This document shows positions 62,669 through 64,000 of a DNA stretch of 64,000 bases, in pieces. The notes beneath the pieces are model-generated. The model was not told where the DNA came from. It ran no database searches and saw nothing but the letters and a program-made list of their open reading frames with translations. The position numbers and the translations under genes are program-made. The DNA is from an uncultured Bacteroidales bacterium. Its GTDB lineage: Bacteria; Bacteroidota; Bacteroidia; Bacteroidales; FEN-979. How positions within the stretch are numbered: position 1 is the stretch's first letter; every line of letters starts with the position of its first letter. The stretch covers positions 24,888 to 88,887 of the forward strand of contig CAIVAT010000187.1 of NCBI GenBank assembly GCA_903903985.1, given 5' to 3'.

Positions 62669-63946
62669 ATGAACATCCTTCTGCTTGGTTCAGGGGGCCG
62701 GGAACATGCGCTGGCATGGAAACTCATACAAAGCCCGCTGCTTACCGAACTCTATATCGCCCCTGGAAATGCTGGTACCAGGTCGGCAGGAACCAACCTG
62801 CCTTTGTCGGCAACAGATTTTCCAGGGATCAAACAAGCAGTAAAGGAACATCACATCGACATGGTGGTGGTTGGCCCCGAGGATCCATTGGTGCTCGGCA
62901 TTCACGATTTTTTCCTCGCTGATCCGGAAATCCGGCATGTTCAGGTGATCGGCCCGGTAAAACAAGCAGCCATGCTTGAAGGCAGCAAGGATTTTGCTAA
63001 AAAATTCATGTTCAGGCATGGAATCCCTACTGCCCGTTACCAGACTTTCGACAAGTCAGCCATTGTTTCTGGCCTGAACTTCCTGCAAACGCTTGAGCCG
63101 CCCTACGTGTTGAAGGCCGATGGGTTGGCAGCCGGCAAGGGAGTTATCATATGCGAAACCCTGGAAAACGCTGCAGATGAATTCACCCGGATGCTGAAGG
63201 ATTCCATGTTTGGAGCGGCATCACAAAAAGTGCTGATCGAAGAATTTCTTCGGGGGATTGAACTTTCTGTCTTCGTGCTTACCGACGGTAAGAGTTATAA
63301 GATACTCCCCGAGGCCAAGGATTATAAGAAAATCGGAACAGGCGATACCGGTCCCAATACCGGTGGAATGGGCTCCGTTTCCCCTGTTCCTTTCGCCGAT
63401 GCAGCCTTCATGAAAAAAGTGGAGGAACGCATCATCCGGCCGACCATGAAAGGACTCCTGGCAGATAACATAGCGTACAGCGGATTTATTTTTTTCGGAT
63501 TGATCAATGTGAGCGGGGACCCATTCGTGATCGAATACAACTGCAGGTTGGGTGACCCTGAAACCGAATCTGTAATTCCAAGGCTCAACAATGATCTGGT
63601 TCAACTACTAGGGTCTGTTGCCAGTCAATCCTTGCATCTTGAAACCATCACTGTCGACCCACGATTCGCAGCTACCGTAATGGTTGTTTCAAAAGGCTAC
63701 CCGGGTATTTATGATAAAGGGAAAGTAATTTCAGGAGAAGAACAGGTAAAAGGGAGCATGGTCTTCCACGCCGGGACCATCCTGAACACTTCAACGGGCC
63801 AGGTTTTGTCAGACGGCGGACGAGTGATTGCAGTTACATCGCTGGGGGAAACCATGGATGATGCACTCGCTCAATCTTATGAAAACATTCACAAAATCAA
63901 CTTTGACGGAAAAAATTTCCGCGGCGACATCGGTTTCGACCTGTAA
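62669..63946 (+). CDS. purD: Phosphoribosylamine-glycine ligase PurD
   Basis: A 425-residue ATP-grasp ligase, second step of purine synthesis, joining glycine to phosphoribosylamine. Landmarks: LLLGSGGREHALAWKL, PYVLKADGLAAGKGV, GTGDTGPNTGGMGSVSP and EYNCRLGDPETE. Full length and intact. It follows the glycosyltransferase by 4 bases and is likely co-transcribed with it although functionally unrelated. Confidence 0.96.
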   Translation: MNILLLGSGGREHALAWKLIQSPLLTELYIAPGNAGTRSAGTNLPLSATDFPGIKQAVKEHHIDMVVVGPEDPLVLGIHDFFLADPEIRHVQVIGPVKQAAMLEGSKDFAKKFMFRHGIPTARYQTFDKSAIVSGLNFLQTLEPPYVLKADGLAAGKGVIICETLENAADEFTRMLKDSMFGAASQKVLIEEFLRGIELSVFVLTDGKSYKILPEAKDYKKIGTGDTGPNTGGMGSVSPVPFADAAFMKKVEERIIRPTMKGLLADNIAYSGFIFFGLINVSGDPFVIEYNCRLGDPETESVIPRLNNDLVQLLGSVASQSLHLETITVDPRFAATVMVVSKGYPGIYDKGKVISGEEQVKGSMVFHAGTILNTSTGQVLSDGGRVIAVTSLGETMDDALAQSYENIHKINFDGKNFRGDIGFDL

Positions 63947-64000
63947 AATAACAAAATATCGCGTGTCGAGCATTACAGCATACCTTGTTACCCTGTTACC

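Overview
The window looks like a chromosomal segment of a Bacteroidota bacterium, probably class Bacteroidia and near Bacteroidales. The evidence is: two proteins ending in type A sorting domains of the type IX secretion system (T9SS), a PorX regulator, a fused LpxC-FabZ enzyme, several perfect copies of the Bacteroidota -7 promoter element TAnnTTTG, and few Shine-Dalgarno sites. No rRNA, tRNA, CRISPR array or replication origin was seen. Genus cannot be read from the sequence.

Region 1 (1-2422) holds a truncated secreted dual-specificity-type phosphatase, a SAM methyltransferase paired with a small DUF6132 membrane protein, and a lone APS kinase (cysC).

Region 2 (2481-37352) is a surface-structure region transcribed almost wholly on the minus strand. 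Three giant genes (2808, 3052 and about 2726 codons) fill about 40% of the window. Two carry 27 and 30 copies of one Ig/PKD-like repeat of about 89 residues; one ends in a FISUMP domain, the other in a T9SS sorting domain. The third is a beta-rich adhesin-like T9SS cargo inside what looks like a chaperone-usher operon. Its transcription order is DUF4402 pilin A, pilin B, PapD-like chaperone, giant adhesin, an IS256-type insertion, pilin C, usher-like outer-membrane protein. A canonical promoter precedes pilin A and a strong terminator or attenuator follows it. This hybrid of chaperone-usher parts with a T9SS adhesin is the most unusual system here. An Fn3 surface protein sits upstream, overlapping aroA by one base.

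Region 3 (37352-46628) has aroA, alanine dehydrogenase and an FNR-like regulator with four cysteines placed as in FNR. It faces, across a near-consensus FNR box, an electron-transfer cluster of a Tat-exported ferredoxin-type protein, an NrfD-type quinone protein with a periplasmic extension, and a monohaem cytochrome c. A DUF2339-like membrane protein and a SnoaL-like protein follow.

Region 4 (46633-56404) is Bacteroidota housekeeping and envelope biogenesis: porX-tsaE, then divergently an HD phosphohydrolase, lpxD, lpxC-fabZ, lpxA and an ABC ATPase, followed by an FkbM methyltransferase, efp and a second lpxD-like gene.

Region 5 (56409-63946) is a surface polysaccharide module (O-antigen ligase or polymerase, two Wzz-type chain-length proteins, a Wzx-type flippase, a glycosyltransferase) followed by purD. 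PorX, the lipid A genes, the O-antigen module and the T9SS cargo fit together functionally: in characterised T9SS species, cargo carrying a sorting domain is anchored to a lipopolysaccharide after secretion.
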